A stretch of 64,000 nt of DNA, from contig NZ_JAFIMU010000005.1 in the NCBI RefSeq assembly GCF_017302985.1, positions 33,762-97,761 on the forward strand, read 5' to 3'. The notes under the pieces are model-generated. The model ran no database searches, was not told the origin of the DNA, and saw only the letters and a program-made list of their open reading frames with translations. Source of the DNA: Corallococcus macrosporus. GTDB taxonomy: Bacteria; Myxococcota; Myxococcia; Myxococcales; Myxococcaceae. The translations under genes and the position numbers were made by a program. This document shows positions 8,979 through 17,504 of the stretch, piece by piece. Every line of letters begins with the position of its first letter. Position 1 is the stretch's first letter.

Positions 8979-9520
8979 GCCTGTCCCCGGAGGCGCTCGA
9001 CACGCTGCTGCGCCATCACCACGCGTTCCTGGCGTTCCTCACTCCACGCGTGGGGAGCCAGGAGGCGGCGCGCGAGGTGCTCCAGGCCGCGTTCGTGAAG
9101 GGCATGGAGCACGGAGAGTCCCTGCGCGAGGACCAGAGCGCGGTGGCCTGGTTCTACCGGCTCCTGCGCAACGCGCTGGTGGACCGCCATCGCCGGGGCC
9201 AGCGTGAAGTCACGGCGCTGGAGTCGCTGGCCCAGGAACAGCCGCTGTCCACGGACGACGCCTCCGGGTTGGAGGCGACGGTGTGCGGCTGCGTGGCGGG
9301 GCTCGCGGGGACGCTCAAGCCCGAGTACGCGGAGGCCGTGCGCCGCGTGGACCTGGAGGGGCTGTCCGTGGCCGCGTACGCGAAGGAGGCGGGCATCTCC
9401 GCCAACAACGCCGCCGTGCGGCTGCACCGCGCGCGGCAGGCCCTGGGCCGGCAGCTGGTGGAGCTGTGCGGCCACTGCTGCGCGCAGGGCTGCGTGGACT
9501 GCGCCTGCGCGCCCGCTTGA
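8975..9520 (+). CDS. ECF sigma factor with C-terminal cysteine tail (CorE-like)
   Basis: The start overlaps the czcA stop (ATGA). The 181-aa protein has region 2 (residues about 10-75, AWFYRLLRNALVDRHRRGQRE) and region 4 with the helix-turn-helix EGLSVAAYAKEAGISANNAAVRLHRARQAL. It ends in CGHCCAQGCVDCACAPA, six cysteines in seventeen residues. No anti-sigma gene is adjacent. In Myxococcus, the CorE and CorE2 factors are controlled directly by metal binding to a C-terminal Cys-rich domain; this protein probably works the same way and regulates its own efflux operon. The tail here is shorter than a typical CorE domain. Which metal it senses is unknown. Confidence 0.85.
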   Translation: MSLSPEALDTLLRHHHAFLAFLTPRVGSQEAAREVLQAAFVKGMEHGESLREDQSAVAWFYRLLRNALVDRHRRGQREVTALESLAQEQPLSTDDASGLEATVCGCVAGLAGTLKPEYAEAVRRVDLEGLSVAAYAKEAGISANNAAVRLHRARQALGRQLVELCGHCCAQGCVDCACAPA

Positions 9521-9587
9521 AAATGCAGGTGTAAGAGCGCGCGGGGCCGGGCGTCAGCGTGGGGGAACGCAGCTGGAGGTTCCCATC

Positions 9588-10241
9588 ATGGACGTCACCA
9601 CCTTCACCCGGCCGGCCCTGCCCGCCGCCACCCTCGCCTTCCTCCTCTTCGCCATGGTGCTGCCGTCGGTGCGCCTGCGCCGCCGCACGGGCCGCCCGGC
9701 GCTGGTGCTGCACCGTTCGGGGCCGCCGCTCCAGCGCGTCATCGGCGTGGGCATGGGGCTGTTCATGGGGGCCATCGTGCTGTGGAGCGCGGCGCACCTG
9801 GCCTTCGGCGAGCCGGCGCTGGGCGTGTGGCACGTGCCGGATGCGCTCCGGTGGAGCGGCTGGGCCCTGGTCGCCGTCGGGTTCGCCGTCACGGTGCGGG
9901 CCCAGGTGGAGATGGGCGCGTCGTGGCGCATCGGCATCGACTCCGAACGGACGGAGCTGGTGACGGGCGGCCTCTTCGGCGTCGTGCGCAACCCCATCTT
10001 CAGCGGGATGCTCGTCGTGGTGACGGGCATCACGCTCGCGACGCCGAGCGCCTGGACGGTGATGGGCTGGCTCGACTACCTGCTGCTGGTGTCGCTCCAG
10101 GTGCGGCTGGAGGAGGACCACCTGCTGCGCCTGCACGGTGGCGCCTATCAGCGCTACGCGGCGCGCGTGGGCCGCTTCATCCCGGGCGTGGGCCGGCTCG
10201 AGTCACCGGGCCTGGACACCGCGCCGCGCATCACAGTGTGA
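9588..10241 (+). CDS. Isoprenylcysteine carboxyl methyltransferase (ICMT) family membrane protein
   Basis: The product is 217 aa with about four or five membrane helices and the C-terminal ICMT/NnrU-like signature: VTGGLFGVVRNPIFSGML (the R-x-P turn used to bind S-adenosylmethionine in the family) and LEEDHLLRLHGGAYQRYAARVGRFIPG. The start ATG 9588 follows GGAGG. Bacterial members are often found beside metal-efflux operons, as here directly after czcCBA and the ECF factor, but their substrates are mostly unknown. A prenylated protein substrate is not implied in a bacterium. Expression is probably coupled with the pump genes. Confidence 0.8.
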   Translation: MDVTTFTRPALPAATLAFLLFAMVLPSVRLRRRTGRPALVLHRSGPPLQRVIGVGMGLFMGAIVLWSAAHLAFGEPALGVWHVPDALRWSGWALVAVGFAVTVRAQVEMGASWRIGIDSERTELVTGGLFGVVRNPIFSGMLVVVTGITLATPSAWTVMGWLDYLLLVSLQVRLEEDHLLRLHGGAYQRYAARVGRFIPGVGRLESPGLDTAPRITV

Positions 10242-10256
10242 CGTCGACGGTCACAC
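10236..10256. promoter_or_regulatory. Inverted repeat upstream of the copper operon
   Basis: GTGTGAC and GTCACAC form a perfect 7-bp inverted repeat with a 7-nt spacer (GTCGACG). It overlaps the ICMT stop codon and lies about 146 nt before the TolC-like gene. The same bases include a second palindrome, TCACA-G-TGTGA. It could be an operator for a dimeric regulator of the copper operon. No T-run follows, so a terminator is less likely. Confidence 0.35.
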
Positions 10257-10401
10257 CCCACCCCCAACGCCGATGAGAGCGTGCGCCTCCGGACGCCGTC
10301 ATTCCGGGGGCTTGCACTACCTGACGCCATGGCCCGGCCCTTGCTCGACAGGCGCCGGTGTCCTGGCTGCCGTACGGGCACGTCCATTTTCGAGGTCTCG
10401 T

Positions 10402-11820
10402 GTGCACTGGAAACTCCCCTGGCTCCCCGCAGTTCTGCTGCTCGGTGGCTGCGCCTCCATCCAGAAGGAGCGCGGTCACCTGGAGGTGGCGGCACTCGTG
10501 GAGGAGCGGACAGGCTTGAAGACGCGCTGGAACCAGGGCACCCCCGAGGACGCCCGGGTTCAGCAGCACCTGGACGCCCTGCTGGCCGGCGACCTCACGT
10601 CGGATCACGCGGTGGAGGTGGCGCTGCTCAACAACCCCGCGCTCCAGGGGACGTACGAGGAGCTGGGCGTGTCGCAGGCGGACATGGTGCAGGCCGGGCT
10701 GCTCACCAATCCATCCTTCGACGGGAGCATCGGCTTCCCGCTGTCCTCGGACGGCGGCATCGAGCACGAGTTCTCCATCGTGCAGAACTTCGTGGACCTG
10801 TTCACGCTGCCCCTGCGCAAGCGCGTGGCGAAGGAGCAGTTCCTGGCGGACACCCTGCGCGTCGCGCACGAGGCCCTGGCCACGACGGCGGAGGTGCGCC
10901 AGACGTTCACGGAGGTGCAGGCCCTGCAGCAACTGGTGGCGCTGCGCCGCGAGGTCTTCCAGGCCGCGGACGCGGCGGCGGACCTGTCCCAACGGCAACG
11001 CGCCGCGGGCAACGTCACGGTGCTGGCCCTGGCCACCGAGCAGGCCGCGCTGGAGCAGGCGCGACTGGAGCTGTCCCAGGACGAGCTGGCGCTGTTCGAA
11101 GCGCGCGAACACCTCAACCGCCTGATGGGCCTGTTCGGCCCAAGGATCCAATGGACGCTGGCGCAGAAGCTGCCCGAGGTCCCCGCCACCGAGGCGTCGC
11201 TGGAGCACCTGGAGACGCTGGCCATGAAGCAGCGGCTGGACATCGACGCGGCCCGCAAGCAGGTGTCGCTGTTGTGGAACGCGCTGGAGCTGGCGCGCAG
11301 CACGCGCTTCTTCGGCCGCGTGGACGTGGGCGTGCACACGCACCGCGACGCGAACGGGCCGCGCCTGCTGGGGCCCACGCTGTCGCTGGAGCTGCCCATC
11401 TTTGATCAGCGTCAGGGGCTCATCGCGAAGCTGGAGGCGCAGCACCGCCAGGGCGAGGACCGGCTGACGGAGCTGGCGGTCAACGCCCGCTCGGAGGTGC
11501 GCGCCACGAGGGCGAAGCTGATGACGCTGCGGAACATGGCGGAGCGCTACCAGAAGGTCGTGCTCCCGCTGCGGAGCACCATCCTCGAGGAGTCGCAGCG
11601 CCAGTACAACGCCATGCAGATCGGCCTCCCCGCGCTCCTCATCGCACGACGCGAACAGGTGGAGGCCTGGAGGGCCTACCTGGAGACGGTCCGCGATTAC
11701 TGGATGGCGCGCGCCGACCTGGAGCGCCTGGTGGGCGGACGCCTGCCCGGGGCCTCCGCGCCCACGCCCGCCACTCCCCCTTCCCCCGAGCCCACCCATG
11801 AGCACCATGAAGCCCACTGA
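10402..11820 (+). CDS. TolC-family lipoprotein of a copper-resistance operon
   Basis: The GTG at 10402, preceded by GAGG, starts a lipoprotein signal (LPAVLLLGGCAS). The 472-aa protein has the two TolC repeats, beginning DHAVEVALLNNPALQGTYEELG and continuing in long Gln/Glu/Ala-rich helices; the equivalent late strand is GPTLSLELPIFDQRQGLIAKLEAQ. The C-terminus is Pro-rich and ends in His-Glu-His-His residues, suggesting metal contact. It overlaps the multicopper oxidase gene by 23 nt, so the two are translated together. In myxobacteria and other proteobacteria such pairs export or detoxify copper at the cell envelope. No RND pump or adaptor accompanies it here, so it may be shared with another system. 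Confidence 0.82.
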   Translation: MHWKLPWLPAVLLLGGCASIQKERGHLEVAALVEERTGLKTRWNQGTPEDARVQQHLDALLAGDLTSDHAVEVALLNNPALQGTYEELGVSQADMVQAGLLTNPSFDGSIGFPLSSDGGIEHEFSIVQNFVDLFTLPLRKRVAKEQFLADTLRVAHEALATTAEVRQTFTEVQALQQLVALRREVFQAADAAADLSQRQRAAGNVTVLALATEQAALEQARLELSQDELALFEAREHLNRLMGLFGPRIQWTLAQKLPEVPATEASLEHLETLAMKQRLDIDAARKQVSLLWNALELARSTRFFGRVDVGVHTHRDANGPRLLGPTLSLELPIFDQRQGLIAKLEAQHRQGEDRLTELAVNARSEVRATRAKLMTLRNMAERYQKVVLPLRSTILEESQRQYNAMQIGLPALLIARREQVEAWRAYLETVRDYWMARADLERLVGGRLPGASAPTPATPPSPEPTHEHHEAH

Positions 11821-13273
11821 CGAAACCCAGGGCCCCTCCGAGGACACGCGGTCCGAGGCCCCCGAAACCCTCACCTCGCTCAGCCGCCGCGGCCTGCTCG
11901 CGCGCACCGGTGCCACGCTGGCGACAGGCGCCCTGCTGATGCACGGCCGCGCCGCCCAGGCGCAGTCCAGCGTGCCCGGCGCGCACGGCCCGCGTGAAGG
12001 CTCGGCGGCGGACACGGGCGGCAAGGTCGCGCGGCAGTCGCACCTGCCCCCCGGAAAGGAAGGCCGCGACTACCGTCCTGTCGTCGTGCCCAACGGCGCG
12101 AAGCTGCCGTGGAAGGTCGTGGACGGCGTGAAGGTGTTCCACATGGTGGCCGAGGAGGTGGAGCACGAGTTCGCGCCCGGCCTCAAGGCCATGTGCTGGG
12201 GCTACAACGGCCATGTGCACGGGCCCACCATCGAGGTGGTGGAGGGAGACCGCGTGCGCTTCTACGTCACGAACCGGCTGCCCGCGTCCACGACGGTGCA
12301 CTGGCACGGCATCCTCCTGCCCAGCGGCATGGACGGCGTGGGTGGGCTGAACCAGAAGGCCATCGCGCCGGGAGAGACGTACCGCTACGAGTTCACGGTG
12401 CGTCAGTCGGGGACGGGGATGTACCACTCGCACCACGACGAGATGACGCAGATGGCGCTGGGCATGGTGGGCCTGTTCATCATCCACCCGCGCAAGCCGG
12501 TGGGGCCGCGCGTGGACCGGGACTTCGCCATCATGCTGCATGAGTGGCGCATCGACCCGGGCACGCGGCGTCCGGACCCGAACGAGATGACGGACTTCAA
12601 CGTGCTGACGATGAACGCGAAGGCGTTCCCGGGCACGGAGCCGCTCGTCGTGCGCAAGGGCGAGCGGGTGCGGATCCGCTTCGGCAACCTGAGCGCGATG
12701 GACCACCACCCCATCCACCTGCACGGCTTCCAGTTCCGCATCACGGAGACGGACGGAGGCCGCATCGCGGAGAGCGCGCAGTGGCCGGAGACGACGGTGC
12801 TGGTGCCCACGGGAAGCACGCGCACCATCGAGTTCGTCGCGGACGAGCCTGGCGACTGGGCGATGCACTGCCACATGACCCACCACGTGATGAACCAGAT
12901 GGGCCACGACCTGCCGAACATGGTTGGCGTGAAACCCGGCGGCCTGGACGCGAAGGTGCGGCCCCTGCTGCCCGGCTACATGACGATGGGGCAGACCGGG
13001 ATGGGAGACATGGCGGGCATGCACCACATGCCCATGCCCGCGAACTCCATCCCCATGGTGGGCGGCAAGGGCCCCTACGACGAGATCACCATGGGAGGCA
13101 TGTTCACGATCCTCAAGGTCCGCGACCGCCTGGACGGAGAAGGAGACCCGGGCTGGTACACCCCGCCGCCGGGCACGCAGGCGCAGCTCGCCAACGCGGA
13201 CGAACTGCGCCGGGACGGCATCGACGTGGGGGCGCCGCCGCCCACCCCACCCACGGGCCACCAGCACGGCTAA
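11798..13273 (+). CDS. Multicopper oxidase, Tat-exported (CopA/CuoA-like)
   Basis: The 491-aa protein starts with a twin-arginine signal (SRRGLLARTGATLATGALL) for folded export. All four copper-binding elements are present in order: TVHWHG (about residue 167), YHSHHDE (about 209), HPIHLHG (about 305) and the HCHMTHHVMNQM segment (about 356), whose Met supplies the type-1 axial ligand. The sequence between residues about 395 and 425 is Met/His-rich (MGQTGMGDMAGMHHMPMP), as in cuprous oxidases that bind extra Cu(I). It should oxidise Cu(I) to the less toxic Cu(II) in the periplasm using oxygen. The gene overlaps the TolC-like gene upstream. Copper induction is expected but no operator is proven. 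Confidence 0.9.
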   Translation: MSTMKPTDETQGPSEDTRSEAPETLTSLSRRGLLARTGATLATGALLMHGRAAQAQSSVPGAHGPREGSAADTGGKVARQSHLPPGKEGRDYRPVVVPNGAKLPWKVVDGVKVFHMVAEEVEHEFAPGLKAMCWGYNGHVHGPTIEVVEGDRVRFYVTNRLPASTTVHWHGILLPSGMDGVGGLNQKAIAPGETYRYEFTVRQSGTGMYHSHHDEMTQMALGMVGLFIIHPRKPVGPRVDRDFAIMLHEWRIDPGTRRPDPNEMTDFNVLTMNAKAFPGTEPLVVRKGERVRIRFGNLSAMDHHPIHLHGFQFRITETDGGRIAESAQWPETTVLVPTGSTRTIEFVADEPGDWAMHCHMTHHVMNQMGHDLPNMVGVKPGGLDAKVRPLLPGYMTMGQTGMGDMAGMHHMPMPANSIPMVGGKGPYDEITMGGMFTILKVRDRLDGEGDPGWYTPPPGTQAQLANADELRRDGIDVGAPPPTPPTGHQHG

Positions 13274-13287
13274 GCTCGGACTCCGAG

Positions 13288-13980
13288 ATGACGAACGGCT
13301 TCTGCTGGTACGAGCTCAGGACCTCCCGGCCCGACGACGCGCGGCGCTTCTATTCGAGCGTGCTGGGAACACCTGCCGTGGGGGAGATCACCGTCCTGCC
13401 GGAAGCCGCGGCGGCCCGGGGCGCGCCCAGTCACTGGCTGGGCCACCTCGACGTTCCCGACCTGGAGCCCGCCGTGCAGCGCTTCATCGCACAGGGCGCC
13501 GAGCGGCTGGGACCGCCTCGCAGGTCCGCGGAAGGCATCCTGTCCACCGTGCTGCGGGATCCGTTCGGCGCCGTGGTCGCGCTGACGTCACGAATGGGGC
13601 GCGAGACGCACGCGGAGCTGGCGTGGCATGAGCTGCACACCCTCGACCAGGAACGCGCCTTCGCGCTCTACAGTGGCTTGTTCGGCTGGCGCCCCACCGA
13701 AACGCTTCAGCTGTCCCCCGAAGTCGGGACGTATCAGCAGTTCACCTGGCGCGAGGACGCGCGGAGCGTGGGCGCGGCTTGCAGCACCGCGCGCCTCCCG
13801 CACATCCATCCGCACTGGCTCTTCTACTTCGCCGTCGACGACCTGGACCGGGCCCTCGCGGCGGTCGAAGCCGGCGGAGGGCTCGTGGCTGGTGGCCCGC
13901 ATGTCATGCCGGGCGGATCCCGCGTCGCCCCCTGCGAGGATCCGCAGCGGGCCGCGTTCGGCCTGTGTCAGCGCCTGTAG
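13288..13980 (+). CDS. VOC (glyoxalase/bleomycin-resistance) superfamily protein, two-domain
   Basis: The 230-aa product has two tandem VOC modules. The first opens with CWYELRTSRPDDARRFYSSVLG and the second with LAWHELHTLDQERAFALYSGLFGW; the second closes with the typical VMPGGSRVAPCEDPQRAAFGLCQ. Two-domain members of this kind are common in actinobacteria and myxobacteria and mostly of unknown substrate; metal ligands cannot be assigned with certainty. It is cytoplasmic, with no signal sequence. It starts 14 nt after the oxidase stop and may be carried on the same transcript without a functional link to copper. Confidence 0.75.
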   Translation: MTNGFCWYELRTSRPDDARRFYSSVLGTPAVGEITVLPEAAAARGAPSHWLGHLDVPDLEPAVQRFIAQGAERLGPPRRSAEGILSTVLRDPFGAVVALTSRMGRETHAELAWHELHTLDQERAFALYSGLFGWRPTETLQLSPEVGTYQQFTWREDARSVGAACSTARLPHIHPHWLFYFAVDDLDRALAAVEAGGGLVAGGPHVMPGGSRVAPCEDPQRAAFGLCQRL

Positions 13981-14052
13981 CAGCATCTTCAGGGCAGGGA
14001 TCCAGCGGAATGGACGAATGAGGTAGATTCGGGATTCCCCGGAGGACATCCC

Positions 14053-14538
14053 ATGACCGCCCCTCTGCCGACGCTGGAACGCCTTCCTCGCGGAGCGCTC
14101 ACGTTGTTCCGCATCCGTGCGCTCCTGCGCATGGGCATCTACGGGGCAATCACCTTCGCCGTGGCGCTGGGGTTGAGCTTCGCGGGCAACGAGCGCTGGC
14201 CGTTCCTGCTGCCGTGCGCGGTGGTGCTGGGGCTGAGCGTGTTGACGGCGTGGTATCCGCAGCGCGCGCACGAGCGCTGGGGTTGGGCCTTGCGCGATCA
14301 CGATCTGGTCATCTCCCACGGAGTGCTCCTGCAAGAGGTGGTGTCCATCCCAGCGGGGCGCATCCAGCACGTGGACGTGCACCAGGGGCCCATCGAAAGG
14401 TCGCTGGGGCTCGCGCGCCTGCAGATCTACACGGCGGCGGGCAGTGGCGCGGACGGAGAGATTCCGGGCCTGGCGCGCGAGACAGCGGATGCCCTGCGCG
14501 AGCGGTTGGTGCGGCGCGAGGCCGACGATGTCGTCTGA
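14053..14538 (+). CDS. PH-domain (bPH2/DUF304, YdbS-like) membrane protein
   Basis: The 161-aa protein has two membrane helices near residues 30-70 (GIYGAITFAVALGLSF and PFLLPCAVVLGLSVLTAW) followed by a bacterial PH-like domain: WALRDHDLVISHGVLLQEVVSIPAGRIQHVDVHQGPIERSLGLARLQIYTA. This is the YdbS pattern. It overlaps the next gene, a larger YdbT-like protein, by 11 nt; in Bacillus the ydbS-ydbT pair protects against certain bacteriocins, and the paired arrangement is widespread. The function in this organism is unknown. A good Shine-Dalgarno sequence (GGAGGA) precedes the ATG. Confidence 0.8.
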   Translation: MTAPLPTLERLPRGALTLFRIRALLRMGIYGAITFAVALGLSFAGNERWPFLLPCAVVLGLSVLTAWYPQRAHERWGWALRDHDLVISHGVLLQEVVSIPAGRIQHVDVHQGPIERSLGLARLQIYTAAGSGADGEIPGLARETADALRERLVRREADDVV

Positions 14539-16051
14539 GCCGGTGGCGCTGGCCTCCCCGGAGGAGGTCCCCTGGAAGAAGTTGAGCCCGAAGGCCCCGC
14601 TCGCGGCGCTGCTTCCTCTGTCCGGGATGATCGGGCGCATCTTCCTGGGCGCGCTCCTGCCCACGTTCTTCGCGCGCGAGCAGGGCCTGCCCATCATCCT
14701 CCTGGTCATCGTGGCGAGCGTGGCGGTGCTGATGCTCGCCGCCGGACTCTACGAGGTGGCCACGACGAGCTACCGCGTGGTGGGCGCCCAGCTGGAGATC
14801 CGCTCCGGCATCTTCACGCGCACGTCGCGCTTCATCGAAGCCGCGCGAGTGCAGAACACGGAGGTGTTGCAGCCCTTCGTGTCGAAGTTGCTCGGGCTGG
14901 TGGAGGTGAAGGTGGAGACGGCCTCCGGAGGCAAGGCGGACGGCCACCTGCGCGGGCTGACGCCGGAGGACGCGCAGGCGCTGATCCACGCGCTTCAGGC
15001 CGTGCGTCGCGAAGGAGCAGCGGTGCTCCTGCCCGGCGACGCCGCGCCCGAGGAGCGAGTGCTCTCCGAGGCCCGCCTGGGAGGTCTGCTGCTCTACGGC
15101 GCGACCGCCCTGGGCCTCGGCGTGCTCGCGGTGGCGATGGGCGCGATGCATGAAATCGCCGAGACGTTCCACAAGCTGTTGCTGCCATGGATGGAAGCCC
15201 ATTGGGAGGCGCTGGCGGCACCGGGCATGGTGTGGCTGTCCGCGACGGTGGCGGCGATCGCGGGCCTGTTCGGCCTGTGGCTGGTGAGTGGGGCGCGAGC
15301 GGTGTTGCAGTTCCACGGCTTCCGGCTGGTGGACACGGGCACGCACCTGCGAGCGGTGGGCGGGCTCATCACGCGCCGCCAGGTGACGGTGCGGCGGGCG
15401 CGAATCCAGCAGGTGGTGCTGGATGAACCGCTCCTGCGCCGGGCATTGGGCTTCGGTTCGGTGGAGGTGGAGACGGCAGGCGTTCGCACGGGCAGGCAGT
15501 CCGAGGACCGCGCGGAGTTGCTGGTGCCGGTGGTGCCCACGGCGCGAATGCCGGAGCTGTTGAAGGACTTCGTCCCGGAGCTGCCCGACGCCATGTCCTT
15601 CCAAGGAGCGCATCCTAAGGCGCTCCTGCGAGCACGGATCCGAGCGGTGGGCCTGAGCGTACTGGTGGCCGCACCCGCGACCTGGTTCTGGGGAGCGTGG
15701 GGAGCGGTGGCATGGCTCCTGTTGCCAGCGCAGCTATTCGGAGCGTGGTTCGACTGGCGCTTCCAGGGATGGCTCGTGACGGAAGCGTTGGTGGTGGTGC
15801 GCCAGGGTTTCTGGCGCCGGCGAACGACGGTGGTGCAGCGCTCCCGCATCCAGTCCGCCCGAGCGAGACAAGGCCCTCTGGAGCGAGGCTACGGAGTCGC
15901 GCACGTGCGAATCGACGTAGCAGGTTCACACGTGATCCTGCCAAGCGTGAGCTGGGCGGAAGCGCAGTCGCTCATCGACGTGCTCCCCGCGCGAAGGCCC
16001 ACGCGTCATGCGCCGCTCGCAACGCTCCCGGACGTACGGCTTCCCGGGTAG
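14528..16051 (+). CDS. Large PH-domain membrane protein (YdbT-like)
   Basis: The 507-aa product contains three repeats of the unit helix pair plus bPH2 domain. Each PH copy shows the same core: SYRVVGAQLEIRSGIFTRTS near residue 80, FRLVDTGTHLRAVGGLITRR near 270, and a third near WLVTEALVVVRQGFWRRRTTVV at about 415. The flanking hydrophobic pairs put the protein in the inner membrane. Together with the upstream 161-aa gene it forms the conserved ydbS-ydbT-type pair. The start ATG 14528 lies inside the end of the previous gene. The repeats imply ancient internal triplication. No enzymatic motif is visible. Confidence 0.8.
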   Translation: MSSEPVALASPEEVPWKKLSPKAPLAALLPLSGMIGRIFLGALLPTFFAREQGLPIILLVIVASVAVLMLAAGLYEVATTSYRVVGAQLEIRSGIFTRTSRFIEAARVQNTEVLQPFVSKLLGLVEVKVETASGGKADGHLRGLTPEDAQALIHALQAVRREGAAVLLPGDAAPEERVLSEARLGGLLLYGATALGLGVLAVAMGAMHEIAETFHKLLLPWMEAHWEALAAPGMVWLSATVAAIAGLFGLWLVSGARAVLQFHGFRLVDTGTHLRAVGGLITRRQVTVRRARIQQVVLDEPLLRRALGFGSVEVETAGVRTGRQSEDRAELLVPVVPTARMPELLKDFVPELPDAMSFQGAHPKALLRARIRAVGLSVLVAAPATWFWGAWGAVAWLLLPAQLFGAWFDWRFQGWLVTEALVVVRQGFWRRRTTVVQRSRIQSARARQGPLERGYGVAHVRIDVAGSHVILPSVSWAEAQSLIDVLPARRPTRHAPLATLPDVRLPG

Positions 16052-16076
16052 CTGCGGGGCCCGCTGGGAGAGGCTG

Positions 16077-17504
16077 ATGCACGAAGGCGTCGTGGCGCTG
16101 TGCATGCTGTTGCTGCTCTCGGGTTGCGCAGGTGTCGAGCCGCAATCCCGTCGGAGCGGCCCAGGGGTCTTCCGTCAGGGGGCGGCGTACACGCCGGAGG
16201 AAACCCAGGAGCGTCGGCGACCCGCGGCCCCAAGGTCCGGGAGCCGGGCTGTGCCTCCTGCGAATGCCGCTCCGACCTACCGGGCGATCATCGCGGCGCT
16301 TGGGGAAGTGAAGGGCTCGGTGGAGGGCATGGTCCGTGAGTTCCCCAGGCTCGCGGAGAACCCGAAGGGCCTCGGGGGCTCTGACGGCGTCTTCACGCGG
16401 AACACCGACTACGGCTCCATCCAGGTGCCATGGCTGCGGGGTGCACTCACGCGAGCCACGTCACTCGCCGAAGCATCAGGAACAGTAGGGGATCCCGACA
16501 TGCAGCTGGGAATCCTCCGGCTCACGGGGACGCGTCTTCAGGCCGCAACGTCCGGCGCGATGCTTCTGGCGACATGGCTCGACTTCTTGCGGCTCGCGGA
16601 GGTCATCCGGCAGGAGTGCCCATTCTACGGAGCCGAGCGGCTGTTCGTGGACCTGGACCGCGTGCAGAAGCGAGTGGAGCCCGCCATGACGGCGTTCGCC
16701 TCACTGGACCCGGACGAGGTGGAGGCCGCGGCCATCGCGATGCCTCAACTGATGGGTCACCTCACGCGCGAGTTCCAATCCATCCAGGAGGGGGCGCGCA
16801 TCGCGATGGAGCGCGGTGGAAGGGTCGTCGCAGCAGCCCAGTTCCTGGAGATGGTCACACTGGTTTCGACGCTGAAGGCGACGCTGCCCAGACCACCACC
16901 CGCCGCGCCCGTAACCCTGGGCACAAGCCTCGTGATGGGCTCAGGAGGCCTGATGATGGGCACCCGCATCGTCGTCAGCGCCGAGTGGGTGGAGCAGATG
17001 CGCCGGCTCGTCCAGGCCGGAGTTCTCTCCGCCCCCGTTGTCAGCGCGGCGGTCCGCATCCATGCAGGTCAGGTGCTGATGGCGCAGGAGAAGCAGGACC
17101 TGCCCAAAGGCGTGCGCGAGGCACTGGGAGACAGCCCCGAGGTTCGCGCCATGCACGAGACCGGCAGGGCCGGAGCCGGGATGTCCAGCGCACCGAAGCA
17201 CCACGTCCTCCCGCAGGAACACCGCGAGTGGTTCGAGAAGCGCGGCTTCAAGGGCGAGATGGACATCGACCAGTTCTGCGTCCGGCTGGAGCAGTCCCAC
17301 CACGAAGCCATTCACGGCGGCGGCGACTGGCGCCTGGGCCGCACATGGCCCAGGGAGTGGAACCGGCACGTCATGAATCTCCTCCGAGACGGCGAAGCCA
17401 ACACAGGCCGCTTGTTGACGCGAGATGAGATCCTGAAGATCGTCGCGGTGGAAATGCGGCGCTTCGACATCCCGATGGCTTTCAGTCCTGGAAGGAAGCG
17501 ATGA
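16077..17504 (+). CDS. SitA-like lipoprotein toxin with HNH-like C-terminal domain (DUF2380 type)
   Basis: ATG 16077, after GGGAGAGG, begins a lipoprotein signal ending LLLLSGC (Cys19). An Arg/Pro-rich linker and a conserved helical middle part follow. The C-terminal domain (about residues 370-475) has APKHHVLPQEHREWF, SHHEAIHGGGDWRLG and TWPREWNRHVM, a His-rich pattern like an HNH/GHH-type nuclease. Myxobacterial lipoproteins of this kind are SitA polymorphic toxins passed between kin cells by TraA/TraB outer-membrane exchange. The overlapping downstream gene and its tandem copy fit as immunity genes, which supports the toxin reading. Nuclease activity is inferred from His spacing. The frame opens 23 codons upstream, but those residues do not suit a lipoprotein signal. 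The 475-aa protein lies 25 nt after the PH gene. Confidence 0.78.
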   Translation: MHEGVVALCMLLLLSGCAGVEPQSRRSGPGVFRQGAAYTPEETQERRRPAAPRSGSRAVPPANAAPTYRAIIAALGEVKGSVEGMVREFPRLAENPKGLGGSDGVFTRNTDYGSIQVPWLRGALTRATSLAEASGTVGDPDMQLGILRLTGTRLQAATSGAMLLATWLDFLRLAEVIRQECPFYGAERLFVDLDRVQKRVEPAMTAFASLDPDEVEAAAIAMPQLMGHLTREFQSIQEGARIAMERGGRVVAAAQFLEMVTLVSTLKATLPRPPPAAPVTLGTSLVMGSGGLMMGTRIVVSAEWVEQMRRLVQAGVLSAPVVSAAVRIHAGQVLMAQEKQDLPKGVREALGDSPEVRAMHETGRAGAGMSSAPKHHVLPQEHREWFEKRGFKGEMDIDQFCVRLEQSHHEAIHGGGDWRLGRTWPREWNRHVMNLLRDGEANTGRLLTRDEILKIVAVEMRRFDIPMAFSPGRKR

